Shown here in pieces: positions 30,371 to 40,785 of a DNA stretch of 64,000 bases. This DNA is from Neocallimastix lanati (nom. inval.). Its lineage: Eukaryota; Neocallimastigomycota; Neocallimastigomycetes; Neocallimastigales; Neocallimastigaceae. Where the stretch lies: contig JACVTC010000026.1 of the NCBI GenBank assembly GCA_016946835.1, positions 330,001 to 394,000 of the forward strand, read 5' to 3'. Position numbers and translations under genes: made by a program. Position 1 is the first letter of the stretch; every line of letters starts with the position of its first letter. The notes beneath the pieces are model-generated. The model was given only the letters and a program-made list of their open reading frames with translations, was not told the origin of the DNA and ran no database searches.

Positions 30371-31029
30371 CAATATTTAATTAAATTTTAATTTTGTGTA
30401 TAAATAAAATATCTACATCTAATGAAGTTTAATTTATATTAATTTATATTACTTATTATTATATTTTTGCTATTATTGTTATTATTGTTATTACTTTTTA
30501 AAATCTTATATATAAATCTTTAATAAAATAATATAAAAAAAAATAAATAAATAAAAAAAATTAAAATATATATGTCTTATTTGTAATGAACAATGAATAT
30601 ATTTTTCAAATTTTTAAAAAAAAATTAAAAAATTATAATTTTTTTTACTTTTTATTTAGAAAAAAAAAAAAAGTACATACATTATATATAAATATATTCA
30701 AAAAAAGTATATATATAAAATAAAAATTTTTTATAAAATCATTTAAAAAATATCTTAACTAGTATTTTTTTTTTTTTGGAGGTGAAAGTAAATGGATTAT
30801 TTAAAAAAATTTTTTTTATATTTATTTTTATAAGTTAATTTATATTTTTAAAATAATATATTATAATATTAAAAACAATGTGATTTTTTTTTTTTCTTTT
30901 TTTTTATACAAAAAAAAAAATATTCCTTAAAATTTTTAGTTAAGATTAAAGTTTAATATAGCATTGGATTAAATAAAGTAAATAGATTTAAATATATATA
31001 ATTTTAATTATATCACTTTTTGAGATAAT

Positions 31030-31113
31030 ATAAATAAATAAATAAATAAATAAATAATAAATAAATAATAAATAAATAAATAAATAATAAATAAATAAAT
31101 AATAAATAAATAA

Positions 31114-31160
<47 letters not shown>
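31030..31160. repeat. AAAT microsatellite
   Basis: About 130 bp of AAAT repeats with occasional AAT interruptions, ending abruptly at GAGACCTC, where base composition changes. Confidence 0.9.
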
Positions 31161-31570
31161 AGAGACCTCTTTTTAATGGGTTCCCCTGTTCTGAATAAAT
31201 GGTTTAACTGATACTATAGTGGGATATTTATCAATTTAGATGCCCAAGTCCATCACAATAACGAAAAAGGTTTCCTCTATTGTCAGTTAAGAGTGACACT
31301 ATTCCTTATTGAAATAATTCATTTCATTTTTATTTATTTGACTTGTCGTAATATTATAAATTAATATTGAATATATATATATAAATTATTATTATTATTT
31401 ATTATTATTAATATTCTTTAAGAATTTTATAATCTTTCATTTCATTGAAATCATTTTTTAATTTTCAGTAATTAAATATTTAATATAATAACCTTTTTCT
31501 TTTTTTTGCATTTATTAAATTTAATATATTTTTATAGTTAGGTATCATGTACATATATATTTATTATAAA

Positions 31571-31603
<33 letters not shown>

Positions 31604-31828
31604 AAATTTTATTACATCAGAAAAGGAAGAAAAATTAAATTAATAGAATTCCTGATATTATTGAATATTAAAATATAATTAGAACTGAATATATAAAAAA
31701 AAAAAATAGAGATGCTAAAAAAGGAAAAAAAAATTGTTTTCTTGTTGGTTCATCTCATATGAAGAGATTTCTAATGGATATAATGTATAAATCCCTAAAA
31801 TACATATAAAAATATACTATTTTATCCA

Positions 31829-33576
31829 GGATATTTATGGTACTGTTACTTCTGACGTTTTATTTCCCACAATGGATTTCCTTGTTATATAGACAATTCT
31901 ATCTTTGTTTCTCCTCTTTATTTGACTAATGTATTTGATTATTGCATTGATTTTTTAAATGATCATTCTAAGGAGACAATCATTGTTCATTTAAAGAAAG
32001 AAGCCATACCAAATGAAATAGTCAATAGTGTAATAGCCGAACAAATTAGTAAAATATATTGAAAACCATAAAGAATATTTTTATATTGGAAAAACTATTC
32101 CAAAACTTGGTAAAGTGAGAAAACGAATAGTTGTTATTACTCGTGAAGAATATTTAGGAACTAAAATTGAAGTTGGTGAAATGGGTGACTGTAGAGAGTA
32201 TGATTCTAAGAATAAGCAATGTTATCCGTCAATCGATGTGTTTAAAATTCAAGAAAATAAAATAGAATATGAAAAAGAATTATCTTGTTTGTTCAGGATG
32301 CTTATACTTTAGATGGTACTGAAAAATGGGATTTCGTACATGATATATTAACTAATAATATTTCATCTAAATGCGAAATTTAACGATCCTGAACTAAATT
32401 TAAATTTTATGAACGTTGGAAGGATAGATAAAAAAAAATTTTGGACAAATGGCTAATGACGCATTATTTGATAGTGATATAGAAGAAACAGCAAATTTTA
32501 TAAATATTAGAGTAACTAATTATTTTAGTGAAAAACGCGAAAAAGAAGATTCACCTAAAAAATGAATGGATTATTATGGATTTCCCAAACAAAGATGTCA
32601 TACGTAGAATTTATCAAAGTAATAATTATGACATACTTGAATTTTATAATGATAATATTACAAAGAAGTACTGTGGATATCGATAAAAATTATTATATTA
32701 GTCAAATTCCTTTATTTGGTACTCTTTATGATGCTATAAGCGATATATTTTTTTAAAAAAGGGATACTAGCGATAAAAAAAAATATAATAACTTGTCTTC
32801 AACGCAACTTAGCAATCACTACAAAATTGTTAAAAGTAATTATAAATGCGTTAAAAGTCCTAAGAATCAATGGTATTTTACTAAAAACGGTAACTATTAT
32901 AATATTGTGTCAGTATATGACAATAAATGTTTATCATACAATAATAATATTTTAGGAATTAATGAGTGCAATAAAAATAATAAAAATAACGACTTTATTA
33001 TTAATAATGAAAGTATATGTTCAAGAACGGATAAAAATTATTGTTTAGATGGTACTCATAATATTATACCTGTGCCATTACAATCTAAAAAATACAAAAA
33101 CTTGACTTGTTCAACGAAATTTGCCAAGCTTGGAAATCAAATGTTGTTCTAACCAATACACTTCAGTGGAATATGTTGACAGTATCGGTAATTGGGGTAT
33201 AAAAAATAATAAATTGTGCGGTATTGGATATAAGAGATGCTCATGGAGAATTTTAGGTTATGATTATTGTTCTTCCATAAATCCTGAAGTTGCATTTACT
33301 GATGAAAAAATGGTTTGGGGGGTTTTGAGGACGGCGAATGGTGCGGAATTGGAGAAATGATACATGATACAAGTATTAGAATTAAAAATAGTAAATCCAA
33401 AAAGAATGTCTAATAACTAATCTCCACTCAGATACGAATATTCTTTTGTTAGGTTACTGCAACCATAGTGTATGGAATTATGAGAATGAAATGTTAATTC
33501 TAAAAGCTACAAAGTAAATGCTTATATGCTATGAATTCTCAAAATGGTAGAATGATTTAATTGTAATGAGGCTGAT
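31829..33576 (+). pseudogene. Broken PI-PLC X-domain / beta-trefoil-like / double fungal dockerin protein
   Basis: In shifting frames: SHNGFPCY (31865-31888) and ETIIVHLKKE (31970s) resemble the catalytic half of phosphatidylinositol-specific phospholipase C. Then come KRIVVITREEY, then GEMGDCREYDSKNKQCYPSI, then FMNVGR, AANFINIR-like and IIMDFPNKDVIRR, the usual order of that family. Next is a Cys-rich beta-trefoil-like segment (NYKCVKSPKNQWYF, NYCLDGT) at 32800-33110. Two fungal dockerin (CBM10) modules follow (KCCSN..YVDSIGNWGIKNN..CG, then CSW..FTDEKMVWGV..DGEWCGIG) at 33135-33350, then further trefoil-like sequence up to the LTR at 33577. Single-base shifts occur in A-runs at about 32057 and 32563 and near 33320, with extra breaks elsewhere. 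Intact dockerin proteins attach to the fungal cellulosome or cell surface; a dockerin-borne phospholipase would be unusual cargo. The N-terminus is lost. Confidence 0.8.
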
Positions 33577-34291
33577 TGTAAAGATATGATAAATATCTTT
33601 AGTACATTAATTATTTTGTTTTGTACATTAAATTATTTAATGTAATTCACGTTTACAAAATAATGCTAATGCATTAAATTATGTAAAATATATTAATTTA
33701 TGAAATTAATTGATTTATGAAAATTAATAATAAATTTATATTTTTTATAATATATAAATTTAAAAATATAAGATTAATTTCTAAATAACTTAGAATTTAG
33801 TAATTTTTAGTTTAGTTTAATAATCATAAAAATTAAATAGTAATATATAATTAATAGTATTAATAATAAAAGAATAATAAATAAATAATAAATAAGAACT
33901 TATTCAATTTGAGTCAAAACAAATTGAATAAAAAGCTTATTGAATTAGTTTTAGTTTTTTATAATTTTATTTAATTTTAGATTAGTTTTTGTTTATTTTA
34001 TATTGAATATATGTTTAAATAAATAGAAATAGTATATTATAATGTAATTAAGAAAAAATATAAATACATGTAAAATTATTCTATTAAAAAAATGTAGTTG
34101 TTATTAACTATTTTGCTGTTAATAACTAATAAAAAGAATTTTTATAATAAAGAGATTAATAAAAGAATTTTTTTAATAAAATAAATTTCATTTGATTTGC
34201 GTATTATTATTGATAGTGTTTTTTATTTTTTGTTTTTTTTAGTTTTTTGTTTTATTTGTAATTGTAATCTGCTCCATAGGAACATTTTACA
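33577..34291 (+). mobile_element. 5' LTR of Ty3 chromovirus element 1
   Basis: Begins TGTAAAG and ends TTTTACA, imperfect inverted termini. It aligns along its length with the LTR at 42361-43105 (same TGTAAAGAT start, the ATACATGTAA block, the TATAAATA box, the hairpin and the TTTACAATAAC end). Length 715 bp. It interrupts the beta-trefoil relic of the phospholipase/dockerin pseudogene. The five bases before it are CTGAT; no matching duplication is found downstream because the element is chimeric. Confidence 0.88.
34059..34104 (+). promoter_or_regulatory. LTR TATA box and putative transcript start/self-primer (element 1)
   Basis: TATAAATA at 34059-34066 lies 28 bp upstream of GTAGTTGTTAT at 34094-34104. 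That 11-mer is the exact reverse complement of the 11 bases immediately after the LTR (34292-34302), so a transcript starting here could fold back and prime reverse transcription. Confidence 0.7.
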
Positions 34292-34302
34292 ATAACAACT
34301 AC
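34292..34302 (+). other. Putative self-primer binding site (element 1)
   Basis: ATAACAACTAC directly abuts the LTR end. It lacks the TGG expected of a tRNA primer site and complements 34094-34104 at all 11 positions; the twelfth base does not match. Confidence 0.7.
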
Positions 34303-34335
34303 CTTGTTAAAAAAAAAGTGGAGCACGTTACGATC

Positions 34336-34453
34336 ATGATATTAGGACTACCAGTTAAAAAACTACTAGTCAGAAAACTACCAGTTAGAAAACTACTAAT
34401 TAGAGAACTACCAATTAGATAACTACCAATTAGAGAACTACCAATTAGAGAAA
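34336..34453 (+). repeat. 15-bp leader repeat with short ORF (LPIRE-type)
   Basis: About seven copies of a 15-bp unit near CTACCAATTAGAGAA lie in the untranslated leader. The ATG at 34336 opens a 28-codon frame through them (LPVKK, LLVRK, LPVRK, LLIRE, LPIR) to a TAA at 34420. The repeats and the frame continue past that stop. Could be an upstream ORF affecting gag translation or just a minisatellite. Confidence 0.7.
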
Positions 34454-34765
34454 ACTACCACTTGAAGAATTACTAAGAGAAGAAGTATTAATAGAAGAAG
34501 TACTATTTGAAGAAGTACTAATTATAATTGCATCCATTAAGTCGCCGCCGTGATTACTAATTATATTGGAATATTTGAAATTATTTTTATTAAAACTTAT
34601 TATTATTATAATAATTTTGTTTACTCGACGGGCACCATTTCAAGCGGTTAGAGCCAAATCGACTTTACATAATATTATTATAATAGTAAATTTAAATAAA
34701 AATAATAATCGTATATAAGAATTCTTTTAATTAAAAAAAAAAAAAAAAAAAAATTTTTTTTTTTC

Positions 34766-35370
34766 AAAGTGGAAGAACTTAATATTAGGCTAAGAAACGT
34801 GGACGAGAAGAAAAACAGAAGGTCTGCAAACCACCGATTTTTAACGGTGAAAGAAAAGAACTTAAAGGGTTCCTCACAATTGTAAATATGAACTTTGAGG
34901 ATACCCCAGATGACTTTCCAGACGATAGATCAAAAGTTAGATTCATAACCTCATTCTTAAGAGGTGATCCTTTAAATTGGGCCTCAAATTTATGGGATAA
35001 TGAAGATCCCTTGATCGATAATTTAGATAATATTAAGAGGGAACTTAAAATTAATTATGGGGATCCAGAAGTGGAGACAATTGTGGCTAATGGTAAATTA
35101 GATACCATTCGTCAGAAAAAATATGGGCAAGTGTTAGAATATATTAACCTGTTCAAAACAACTTGCCAAAATTCGGACTTCAACGAATCAGCCAAAATTT
35201 ATATGTTTCTTAAAGGATTACATTACAAAATGAGGGAACAATTGGCCGTTGTTAACCCAAATCCAGATTCCCTTAACAAGTTGTATACTGATGTAATTCA
35301 AATTGAAAATTTGTCAAAGCGAACTAATCCTGTTGAATTCTATTATAATCAACAACGAGTTAGAAATTAG
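34766..35370 (+). pseudogene. gag of element 1 (Retrotrans_gag domain)
   Basis: From GTGGAAGAACTT at about 34769 the frame reads VEELNIRLRNVDEK, shifts within an A-rich run near 34820, then gives PPIFNGERKELKGFL. It continues through the gag alpha-helical core (SFLRGDPLNWASNLW, IYMFLKGLHYKMREQLA) to a TAG at 35368. Element 2 encodes the same blocks. The TAG is followed by CAACAA and is probably a decayed Gln codon. The homologous start codon is GTG here and TTG in element 2, so the ancestral ATG seems lost in both, unless translation starts elsewhere. Confidence 0.85.
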
Positions 35371-36420
35371 CAACAAAACAATAACCACAACCAGAGAAAT
35401 AGTAGTCGTTGTGATGATCCAATGGATGTTGATTTATTTAGGATCAAAAATGATAGATATAGAAGATACACCCAGAACTATAATCAAAATTTATATGGTG
35501 AAAATAAAAGAGACTTTTCTGAATAAAAAGAAAAAAGGTCTTTGTTTTTTATGTAAACAACCAGGACACTTACAGTTTAATTGTCCTAACAGAAAAAGAC
35601 CTTCTGAAGTTAAACACAAGAATAAAATTAGAGAAACCGATGAAAATCTTCCATCGGCAAAATTAAGAAGAATTAGAATGATCAAGGAATCTGATGATGC
35701 TCAAAAAATTAGAGCTATTACTGATGAAGAAAATGCTATGAATAAAAAAGAAAGAACAATATAATTACTTTCTATATAAAAACGAATGATATTAAAGAAG
35801 TTCTAGTTAGAGTTCTTATCGACTCTGGCTCAGATTTGAATTTTATTCATCCAACGTTCGTTAACAAAAACAAAATTAAATTGAAGGAAGTTAAAAGGTC
35901 TTTCAATGTTACTGGACTAGGATATGGTATCTCTACTATCTACGAACAAACAGAAAAGTGTATTTTACGATTCAAGAACCATTTTGAAGTTATTCAACAC
36001 TATGCACTTTATATTCCTGATGTAGATATCATTTTAGGTATTCCTTGGATTGAAAAGCATTGCCCAATGAATTATCATGATTCAAGAAAAATATCCTTTC
36101 CTTCTGGTTATTGCGCTAGGAACTGTAATAATGGTAAAAGAAAAAGAAAAAACAAAAATAGAAGCAAGAAAGGTTCAAAGAAGTGTAAGATCGATATCGA
36201 ACCTGTAGAAGAAATTTCCATGAACCAAGTACTCCAGATAAGTGTAAACCCCTTTGGGATTCCGAATCAGAAAGCGAAGCTGATTACGTCCGTGGAAGAA
36301 AAGTTAGAACCATTAATGATAGTGATAGTGATAGTGATAGTATTAATATTAGTGTTAAAGATAATGATTGTGGTAAAGAAAAAATTAACTTTTGTAGTTT
36401 TAAAGAACTTAGTACAATAG
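35371..36420 (+). pseudogene. Zinc knuckle and aspartic protease region of element 1
   Basis: A CCHC zinc knuckle (CFLCKQPGHLQFNC) lies at about 35542-35583, in a different frame from upstream gag. After another shift comes the retropepsin: VLIDSGSDLNFIH around 35810-35850 keeps the D-S-G active site, followed by GLGYGISTI and DVDIILGIPWIEKHCP, matching element 2. The reading then decays into low-complexity repeats near 36310-36400. In an intact element gag-pol would be one or two frames cleaved by this protease. Confidence 0.85.
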
Positions 36421-36639
36421 ATAAAATCAAAAAATCATGTAATTTTATTAAATCATGTAAAAATGAAATTTTTAATAAAGAAAGTAAATTGGTTGCCGAA
36501 CCCTCAAACTATTTTATTTCTTATCAAAATTGTGTTTTAGAGAATTTGTGTAACTGTCTGATTATTCGGAATTTAGATAATAATAATATTGTTAACGGTA
36601 GTGATAATAAAATTTCTATTCTTCCTTGTTAACTCGACT

Positions 36640-36923
36640 ACATTGAAGTTTTTGATGAAAAGAATTGTGATAAATTACCTCCCCATAGAGAATATGATTG
36701 TGAAATAAATTTAAAGGATAATTCAATTCTATTTTATGGTCCTATTTATCCTTTAACAGAAGCAGAAAGGGATGAATTGAAAAAGTATATTAAAGAAAAC
36801 TTAGCAAAAGGATTTATTAGAAAATCCAAATCACCAGCTGGTGCCCCTGTATTATTTGTTAAAAAGAAAGATGGCACTTTGAGATTATGTATTGATTATA
36901 GAAAATTAAATGAAATGACTATC
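36640..36923 (+). pseudogene. Reverse transcriptase N-terminal fragment of element 1
   Basis: Reads [53 protein letters not shown] and [13 protein letters not shown], the fingers region of Ty3 reverse transcriptase, then stops at the chimeric junction. The catalytic YxDD part is absent. Confidence 0.9.
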
Positions 36924-37067
36924 AAATAGTTAATAACGATAAGAGATTTATTTTTAAAATTAATAAAAGATTATTTATTAAAAAAGAATTTTTTTTATTA
37001 CGTGTTTTAAACTATTTTGTGTATTTTGTTATGTTATTTGTAATCTGTTTCTTCTAAACTCTTTACA
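36924..37067 (+). mobile_element. 3' remnant of the 5' LTR of element 2
   Basis: Matches the last roughly 145 bp of the 3' LTR at 42961-43105, including AATAGTTAATAACGA, ATTACGTGTTT, TGTTATTTGTAATCTGTTTC and the CTTTACA end. The first 600 bp of the LTR, with its TATA box and proposed transcript start, are missing, so this copy has no 5' promoter. Confidence 0.88.
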
Positions 37068-37078
37068 ATAACTAACAC
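37068..37078 (+). other. Putative self-primer binding site (element 2)
   Basis: ATAACTAACAC directly follows the LTR end and complements GTATTAGTTAT (42950-42960 in the 3' LTR) at 10 of 11 positions. Both sides differ from element 1, yet pairing is kept. Confidence 0.65.
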
Positions 37079-37462
37079 CTTTTAAATAAAAAGAAACACG
37101 TTACAAATAATAAAATCTTCTACTGATTTAGTACTCTACTTTCTACTGATTTAGGACTCTACAGTTTTGACTTTTATCATAGATTTTTATTACTCTTAAG
37201 CATTGTTAACCCTTACTGATTTTGGACTCTTATTATTGTTGCTCCTGCTATTCAGGTTGAAATATTAATAATAGTTATATTATTCTATGTTTTCTTAGTT
37301 TACTCGTTCGACACTTTTTCAAGTGGATAGAGTCTGAACGACTTTACGATATTAAATATAGAAATATTAATAACTTGTATAATTAACAATAGGAGATCAA
37401 AATTTAAAAAAAAAAAAAAAAATTTTTTTTTTACGTAGTTACTTAATATTTAATATTTCAAA

Positions 37463-38283
37463 TTGGAGGAATTAAACTTAATATTTCAAAATCTAAATAT
37501 TAACGATATTATGGTGGACCATCAAATACAGCAACAACAAATACCCCCTCTTAAAATAGTAAATGATCCTCCGGTATTTTCAGGTAACAAAAGAGAACTT
37601 GATGGATTCTTGACAAGAGTTGAACTAGCTATTAATGCCCACCCTCAACGATTTATTAGTGATGCTATGAGGGTTAATTTTGTCATTTCATATTTAAATG
37701 GTAAAGCTTTGAACTGGGCCTCATGTCTCCGTAGAAATAACAACGCTATTTTAAACAACCTGGAACACTTAGAAGAAACTTTGGAGATCCTGATATCGAA
37801 GCTGAAGTAGCAAATGGGCGTTTATGCAATATTCAACAATTCAAATATGGTAGAGTTGTTGAATATATAACGGAATTCCAAAAAATTAGCCAATATTCCG
37901 ATTTTAATGAATCAGTAAAAATTTATATGTTTATCAGAGGACTTCATTACAAAATGAGAGATCATTTAGCTCTTATTAATCCGAATCCTAATAACCTTCA
38001 GAATTTGTTTAGAGATGCCATTAATATTGAGAACCTTACAAAGCGTAATGACATTAGAGAATACTATTTAACACATCAGGATAGAAGAAACTATAATCAA
38101 GATGGACGTGGATTTATACCGCATCAAAAAGGGTCAAAAAGCGACAAGATATTTTCCATCTCACAAAAGTATCTAACGATTCCGAAACAAATAAGGAAGA
38201 AGAAAGAAGAAGAAAAGGTTTATGCTTTATTTGTGGGAAGGCCGGACATTTACAATTCAATTGCCCTAATAAGAAGAAACTAA
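37463..38283 (+). pseudogene. gag and zinc knuckle of element 2
   Basis: Frame one (37463-37810) gives LEELNLIFQNLNIND, DPPVFSGNKRELDGFL and SYLNGKALNWASCL. A shift at about 37781 moves to GDPDIEAEVANGR, then IYMFIRGLHYKMRDHLA. The CCHC knuckle (CFICGKAGHLQFNC, about 38222-38263) is intact but in yet another frame. About 270 residues in total, normal for Ty3 gag. Confidence 0.87.
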
Positions 38284-38294
38284 AGAATTTCAAG

Positions 38295-38909
38295 GTGATC
38301 AATAAAATTCCGAATGATGAAGCCTCCTCTTCTACTACTTCTCTCCCCTTTTCCTCCGTCAGAAGAATTAAATTAATTAATGATAAAGAAAATATTCATA
38401 GAATCTTGGAAATTATTGAATTCGAGAATAAGAATTTTAAAGGGAAAACTAATATCCTTGATTTCTATATTAAGACTAATGATTCTGAAGAAGTAAAAGT
38501 GAAAGTTCTTATTGATTTTGGTTCTGATATTAATTGTATTCACCCAGAATTTGCAAGAGTTAATAATATAAAACTTATGAAAGTGGAAAATCCTTTCAAA
38601 GTTGCTGGTCTGGGATATGGTTTATCTACAGTCAAAAAGACTACTGAAAAGTGTATACTCCGTTTCAAGAACCATTTTGAGAACATCCAATTATATGCCC
38701 TCCATATTCCTGATGTCGATATCATTTTAGGTTTATCTTGGATTGAAAAGCATTGTCCAATAAACTACCATGACTCAAGAAAAATTACTTTTAGCTCTGG
38801 ATTCTGCGCTAGACACTGCAACGTAGGAAAAAGGAATAGAAAGAATAAGAAAAGACTAAACAAAGTTTCTATTAAATCCAAAGAACCAATTAATGAACCC
38901 AAAAAATGA
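38295..38909 (+). pseudogene. Aspartic protease of element 2, active site changed to DFG
   Basis: Retropepsin region with VLIDFGSDINCIH, GLGYGLSTV and DVDIILGLSWIEKHCP. Element 1 has LIDSGSD at the same place, so the catalytic D-S-G became D-F-G by one TCT to TTT change. The frame ends in a Lys-rich linker overlapping the reverse transcriptase frame. Confidence 0.87.
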
Positions 38910-40209
38910 TATGAATGAAAACTATAACAGCAAACGTAAGTATTCCTTTGAATCTGATTCCGATATGGATTCTGATGAAGAAATTACGATTAGAGGTCGT
39001 CGTACTCGTATTAAAACTTGTAGTGAAAAAGAAAAATTTAATGATTTAAAAAATTTTTGTATAATTAATTATGATAGTGATGTAAATGATAGTTTTATGT
39101 TTGATAATGATGAAATTTATGAATTTAGTAATAGTAATAATATTAATTTAGATGAATTAAATAAAATTTGTAAAATTGATGTTTTATGTAAAAATGTAAC
39201 AAAAAATTGTAATCATAACGATAATTTAAATAAAGATGAAAATAAAAAGTATATTTCTAAAAAGTGTTCTGTGAAAAATTTGTGTTGTATCTGTAATTGT
39301 TTGAAAATTAGTAATTTTGAGAATGAATTAAATCAAAAAATTATAGGAATACCTCCTATTTATAATAATTACGCAGAAGTATTCAATGAAAGAAATTACA
39401 ACGTACTCCCTCCACATCGTGAATATGATTGTGAAATAAGATTAAAGGGTAATTCAAATTTATTTTATGGTCCAATATATCCTTTAACTGAGGCAGAACG
39501 AGATGAACTAAAAAAGTATATAAAAGAAAATTTAGAAAAAGGATTCATTAGGAAATCCAAGTCACCCGCTGGTACACCTGTATTATTTGTTAAAAAGAAA
39601 GATGGTTCATTGAGATTATATGTTGATTATAGAAAATTGAATGAAATGACCATCCGTAATTCTTATCCTCTTCCTTTAATAAGTGAATTATTAGATAGAG
39701 TTAAAGGTGCAAAATATTTTACCAAGTTGGACTTAAAGTCTGTCTATAATTTAGTAAGAATTAAAAAAGGTGATGAGTACAAGACTGCATTTCGTACTCG
39801 ATATGGTTATTTTGAATATTTAGTTATGTCTTTTGGCTTAAAAAATGCCCCAGCCACTTTCCAGCATTTTATAAATGATATTCTTAGCGATTACATAGAT
39901 GATTTTGTTATTTCTTACATTGATAATATATTAATTTATTCGAATAGTTTAGAGAAACATCATGAACACGTTAAAAAGGTGCTTAAAAAATTATTAGAAA
40001 ATAACTTGTACATTAAATTAGAGAAATGCGAATTCGATGTTACTGAAACCACTTTCCTTGGTTACATTTTATCAAAAGACAGCTTGAAAGTTGATCCTGA
40101 AAAGGTTAAAGCTATCCTAGATTGGTCTGTTCCTTCTAATGTAAAGGAAATACAATCATTTATTGGATTATGTAATTATTATAAAATTTTTATCAAGGAA
40201 TTTTACTAA
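38893..40209 (+). pseudogene. Reverse transcriptase of element 2 with YIDN active site
   Basis: A 438-codon open frame: an Asn-rich linker, then [75 protein letters not shown] and SYIDNILIYS. The YxDD box reads YIDN, a GAT to AAT change that would abolish catalysis. The frame breaks near 40190; the next lines (ARPLHKLIRKNVPFLWG) continue in another frame. Confidence 0.92.
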
Positions 40210-40710
40210 GATTGCGCGGCCCTTACATAAACTTATCAGGAAAAATGTTCCATTTCTCTGGGGTTCTGATCAACAAAAATCCTTTGATAAATTAAAAAAA
40301 CTTTTTACATCTGTTCCAATTTACGAAATCCTGATAGTAACAAACCTTTCATTGTGGAAACTGATGCTTCCAATTTCGCTGTTGGAGCTATACTTTCCCA
40401 AGAATTCGATGGTCAGTTACACCCAATTGCTTTTATTTCTACCAGTCTAACCAAATCTCAACTGAATTACCCCATTTATGATAAAGAGCTTCTTGCAATT
40501 AAAGTTGCTTTGGAAGAATGGCGTCATTACCTAGAAGGTGCGCGTCATCCATTTACTATTTATACTGATCATAAAAACTTTACTTTTCCTAGGAAGCCTG
40601 AGTTACTTTCTCAACGGCAAATTCGTTGGTATGAATTTCTTTCTCGTTTCGATTTTAATCTTGTGTATCGTTCTGGTAAAAAATCTGGTAAACCAGATAT
40701 TCTGTCATGA
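40210..40710 (+). pseudogene. RNase H region of element 2
   Basis: Connection sequence ARPLHKLIRKN then, after a frameshift, ETDASNFAVGAILSQ, ISTSLTKSQLNYPIYDKELL and FTIYTDHKNFTF, the Ty3 RNase H signature. D of ETDAS, E of DKELL and D of YTDHKN are the usual catalytic residues and are all present. Confidence 0.9.
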
Positions 40711-40785
40711 TGAAGTGATCATTTATTTGATTGTTCTCGCGAAGTTTCTTGTTGTGTTATTAATCGTAACTCATGTGATGAGTCC

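Larger units (their letters stand above)
26831..31820. other. 5-kb low-complexity intergenic region
   Basis: A/T homopolymers and microsatellites with no credible gene on either strand. The listed direct repeats lie at 28755-29089 and a long AAAT array at 31030-31160. Two less AT-rich patches stand out: about 29480-29640 and 31161-31330. Neither has an open frame of note. Confidence 0.6.
34303..36923 (+). mobile_element. Internal region of Ty3 chromovirus element 1, truncated in reverse transcriptase
   Basis: Order: leader (34303-34765), gag, protease, start of reverse transcriptase, ending at 36916-36923 where the sequence passes into LTR sequence of a second element. Protein order and similarity to element 2 show a Ty3/Gypsy element. 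RNase H, integrase, chromodomain and 3' LTR are missing. Frameshifts and stops mean it is not functional. Confidence 0.9.

Noticed and set aside
34640-34660. A-box-like CAAGCGGTTAGAG in the element leader, suggesting a tRNA gene
   Set aside because: No B-box or tRNA fold follows; treated as a conserved leader block.
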